Assembly: GCF_023343835.1 (NCBI RefSeq)
Contig: NC_064437.1
Coordinates: 26,635,001-26,699,000, forward strand
Direction: 5' to 3'
DNA length: 64,000 nt
DNA from: Lagopus muta
Lineage: Eukaryota > Chordata > Aves > Galliformes > Phasianidae
A program made the position numbers and the translations under genes. The notes under the pieces are model-generated. The model made no database searches and was not told the DNA's origin. It was given only the letters and a program-made list of their open reading frames with translations. The first letter of the stretch is position 1; each line of letters opens with the position of its first letter. Shown in pieces: positions 60,889 through 64,000 of the stretch.

Positions 60889-61256
60889 GTAAGTGTGGTT
60901 TTGCAGTGTGCAGCAGTCAGGATTCATACTGGAGGAGGATGTGGGTAACAGAGCTGTTGTTTCCTTTGAAAATGCACAGCACTGTTTTCTTGCTTAAACA
61001 AGCTTGTGTAAAAGCCAAATATCAACCATCTCATAGACGTATCCAATGATGTAACCCAGAGGTCTCTCAGTCAGCAGAACTGTCTTGGAATTGAACAAGA
61101 GCTGAACACATCTAGGCCAATATTTTATTGATTAAACAAACAAGGAATGTTTGTTTCCCCTGCCTTATCTATAGCAATAAACGGTTATTGCTTATGACTG
61201 ATTTTATTGTGCATTACAGCAGCATCTGCAGAGCGTAGCTGAGGGTGTTCCAGGCA

Positions 61257-61274
61257 ACATGTGCATGCATGCAT
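61257..61274. repeat. (ATGC)n alternating purine-pyrimidine patch
   Basis: catgtgcatgcatgcatc, a short self-complementary repeat. Confidence 0.8.
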
Positions 61275-63941
61275 CTTCTCCATTAGTGCCCCTCTGATTT
61301 ACAGTGTTGCTTTTTGAGTGAAATTTAAATTCTGAGGTCATCCCGTGTTGCAAGAAGAATAGCTGAGCTGATTTGAAATGCAGTTTACATGGAGAAAAGT
61401 GGTTATCTTCCTAACATCCTATGAAACTGCATTTTATCTTTAGACATGGGATGTAAAATGTTCCTTAGGTCATCAGAATTTGTACTTTGACATCTGTATG
61501 ATGTGTGGTTTGCACTATGGCAATGAAAAGTAGCTGAGTAGTTATATTTGATTACAGTATGTTGGGAATCAACATTGTTGTCAGCATCACTCTATGATTC
61601 TATTTCATCTATCAGTTAAAAAACAAATTTAAGTCTGACTTGGCAAGGAGGAGTTGAAGAAGAGACCCTACAGCATCAGTTTGTTTGTTTTGAGATAGAA
61701 GAGAATGTTGAATTTTTCTAGAACGTGAAATACACTGCATAATTTCATTCCTAAGACTGATGCAGATTGTTGATTCAAATCACATCTTATTTTAAAATAT
61801 TGGGCCTGCCCTTCACACTGCTTCTCTTGCTGCATTTCTGATGACGCATGTATTGGGACAGAAGGTTTTGAGTCTGTTTTAAAATGGTTCATACGTCCCC
61901 AGTGCAGATATTTTCCATTAACATGCCCAGCACCTCCCTGTCCCTCATTGTCTGAATGGAATTGTTGGACAATGGGCTCGCTTTGCCTTCTGTCATCCAT
62001 GCAGAAACTGTTCTGTTTAAGCACCATAGATAAATTGCTGAAAGCCCCTTGTACAGGAGTGTTACTCTGAAAACACAAGTAATTATGTTTGCCTGAAGGT
62101 GGAAGAAATGTAGAGCTTAATTAACGTCTATAAATGATACAGGACTATCAAAAAAGGCTTTAGTTAGAAACAAAATGTTACTGCTTGTTAATTGTTTTAA
62201 TGCTTAGAGAGAACAGAAAGCCACAAGTTCTGGTGGATTGGACTCCTCCTCTTGACCCACAAGACTTGGTAGGAGAGCTCATATCTCTGACTCTTTTGTG
62301 ATTGCCAGAAGCAATCTTAATACAACAGGTGATAGTTAAAACTTGGTCACAAGCATCAACGAGACAGAATGATGATGAAGGTAAAGGAAAGAAAACAGGC
62401 AGTCAGCCATGCCCTTCTTGTCAAATAGATTTAGAACTTTTTGTTTAGATTTAAAGGAGGATTGTTTTTCTACTGACACACATAATTTATCATCATGCTG
62501 CTTCCTGCTGCATCCATGTTGTCTTCTCTCTTGACAGTAATTGTCACACATCTTTGCACAGTTGATGAATGACCAGTGTATGGGGTCTGTCTTCCCATTC
62601 TTCTAGTAGCACAACTTTTAATGCACTGATCTGACTCCATTTTCATTCATCAGCATGGCTGATTTTGATTCTTCAGCCCTCATCTTTTACATCTGAACTT
62701 GATACCTGTTACCCAACTACTTATTTATAGAAAGTTCAGCAATGAAGTTACCAAGCGAGTAATTTATATGTCATGGGCACATGTTTCAACAGATCCTGCA
62801 CAAACGTGAGTTCACTTCCCTGCCTTAAAAATTTCCATTGCCTTTCAGTTGCTGTGGCTACTTGTCTCTTAGCTATGATTAATGCTATCTGGAAGAGAGA
62901 CTGCCTTTGTAGTCCTGTTGCGAAACGCGTCATTCTGGTAGTTCAGGTTTTCTCTTGTCTGGGGATAATTCCAATATAATTGCATTTACCCTCTTGTCTC
63001 ATAGAACAGATACATGATATAGGTGTGCTCTCAGTGTTATATGTGCTGGAGCAATGTTATTTCTTGCCATTAACGCTGTATTTTTGGAGGTGAAACATCT
63101 CTTGGGAAGTCCTGGAGTTTGTGCGCAAGGCTCTTCTACGTTCATCAGACTCCTGGTGTGACACATCTGATGTTTTATAGTTCTGTTTGATGCATTAGAA
63201 ATGTAAAGCATTTCCTCCTGTTTGCCACAAGAAATGCTGTAGAAGTGGAAAAAAAAACAACTTCAGGAGGAGAATTCATTGCTCCTGAGATATCTCATGG
63301 AGCTTTTAAAAAGTAGGGGGTTTCTGCAAAACCTTAGGTATGTATAGGAGGAATATTCTGTCATATTTTGTGTACCGTTAGGCCTCCAGTTAGTACTTTG
63401 TGTTGAAACTCCCTGTTCTTTTTGCACTTGTGGTATAGAGCTGTGATGTGTTTTGAGAAGGAAAAGCCCCGATACATGTAAATTTCCTGTACTATTTTAG
63501 TGTTCCACCTGGTGTTAATGTAACTAAGAACCTGCATGACCTACACGAGGGCTTGAGTGCACTTGTGGCACAGCATGGTTTGGGAGCCCTGTGGGAGCTG
63601 TAAACCTCGCCTGGTGTTCCAGGTCTGAGCCAGCAGCTACTTCTCACACTACTGCAGTGACATGGAGTTGTTACTGACCCAAGCTCACTTCAGCTCTGCT
63701 CACAAAATGCCTTCTTAGGGATCCTTTCTGCCAAGGGGATTTTCTCCTGTTCACTTAAGCGTCATTCCTAGCATTTTTGAGACACAGGAATGGTCAAATT
63801 CTTCTCTTTTTATTCAACATCAATTTGACAATTATGTTTAATACAAAATGTCTGATTTTTTAAAATTAGTATGGCCGTTTTCTTTAGATCTCCATTCAGT
63901 AACAGAAAGTTTAAATAAAAGTGCTGTAATGTTGTAACTTT

Positions 63942-63969
63942 AAAAAAAAAAACAAACAAAACAAACAAG
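63942..63969 (+). repeat. A-rich (CAAA)n run
   Basis: A-run followed by caaacaaaacaaacaa. Confidence 0.9.
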
Positions 63970-64000
63970 ACAGCACATCTTTGGCCTTAAAATAATGATT

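Larger units (their letters stand above)
60889..64000 (+). other. RGL1: RGL1 intron 4, 5' part (runs off the window)
   Basis: Begins at the gtaagt donor at 60889. About 3.1 kb with no recognisable exon: I looked for the next expected RGL1 segment (N-A-I-A-S-like start of exon 5) and did not find it. An (ATGC)n patch lies at 61257-61274 and an A-rich (CAAA)n run near 63942-63969. Confidence 0.8.

Noticed and set aside
60606..61049. 147-codon plus-strand open frame
   Set aside because: It covers RGL1 exon 4 in the wrong phase; the true frame is fixed by splice sites and homology to YGNL…SES.
61590..61608. ctctatgattctat motif resembling a CR1 terminus
   Set aside because: No adjoining CR1 body; too short to call.
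1..64000. CRISPR arrays, bacterial operons, intact ERV or LTR pairs, tRNA and rRNA genes
   Set aside because: None found by eye; the sequence is typical avian intronic and intergenic DNA.

Overview
This window is vertebrate nuclear DNA, almost certainly from a bird and most likely a galliform such as chicken. The evidence is many 5'-truncated CR1 LINE 3' ends in both orientations, AT-leaning non-coding DNA with a single CpG island, and canonical GT-AG exons of a conserved vertebrate gene. I see no bacterial-type operons, phage, CRISPR or mobile gene cassettes.

The one protein-coding gene I can support is the 5' part of RGL1 (Ral guanine nucleotide dissociation stimulator-like 1), on the + strand. 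Four coding exons are recognisable: 26261-26287, 27038-27148, 50948-51156 and 60811-60888. They join in frame with intron phases 0, 0, 2 and 2 to give the first 141 codons plus two bases of the next. This covers the N-terminal leader and the start of the Ras exchanger motif (REM/RasGEF-N) domain. The catalytic CDC25 domain and the Ras-association domain must lie beyond base 64000.

Layout. Bases 1-25660 hold no gene I can support, only CR1 pieces, a MIR-like remnant, simple repeats and one striking 79-nt hairpin. From known mammalian synteny this stretch is probably intron of a longer RGL1 isoform. Bases 25660-26650 are a TATA-less CpG-island promoter with an Sp1 box, a G-quadruplex-prone run and a short uORF that overlaps the RGL1 start codon. 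Intron 1 is short (750 bp). Intron 2 (about 23.8 kb) contains a long purine-rich stretch and seven CR1 pieces of mixed age and orientation. Intron 3 (about 9.7 kb) carries a MIR copy, one CR1 end and two unexplained minus-strand open segments. The remainder, after 60888, is the start of intron 4.

Most long open frames in the window are at chance level for 64 kb of this composition. The best leads are the start-overlapping uORF, the hairpin at 852-930, the minus-strand candidate exon at 55613-55723 and the purine-skewed block at 30540-32900. I found no clear novel multi-gene system.
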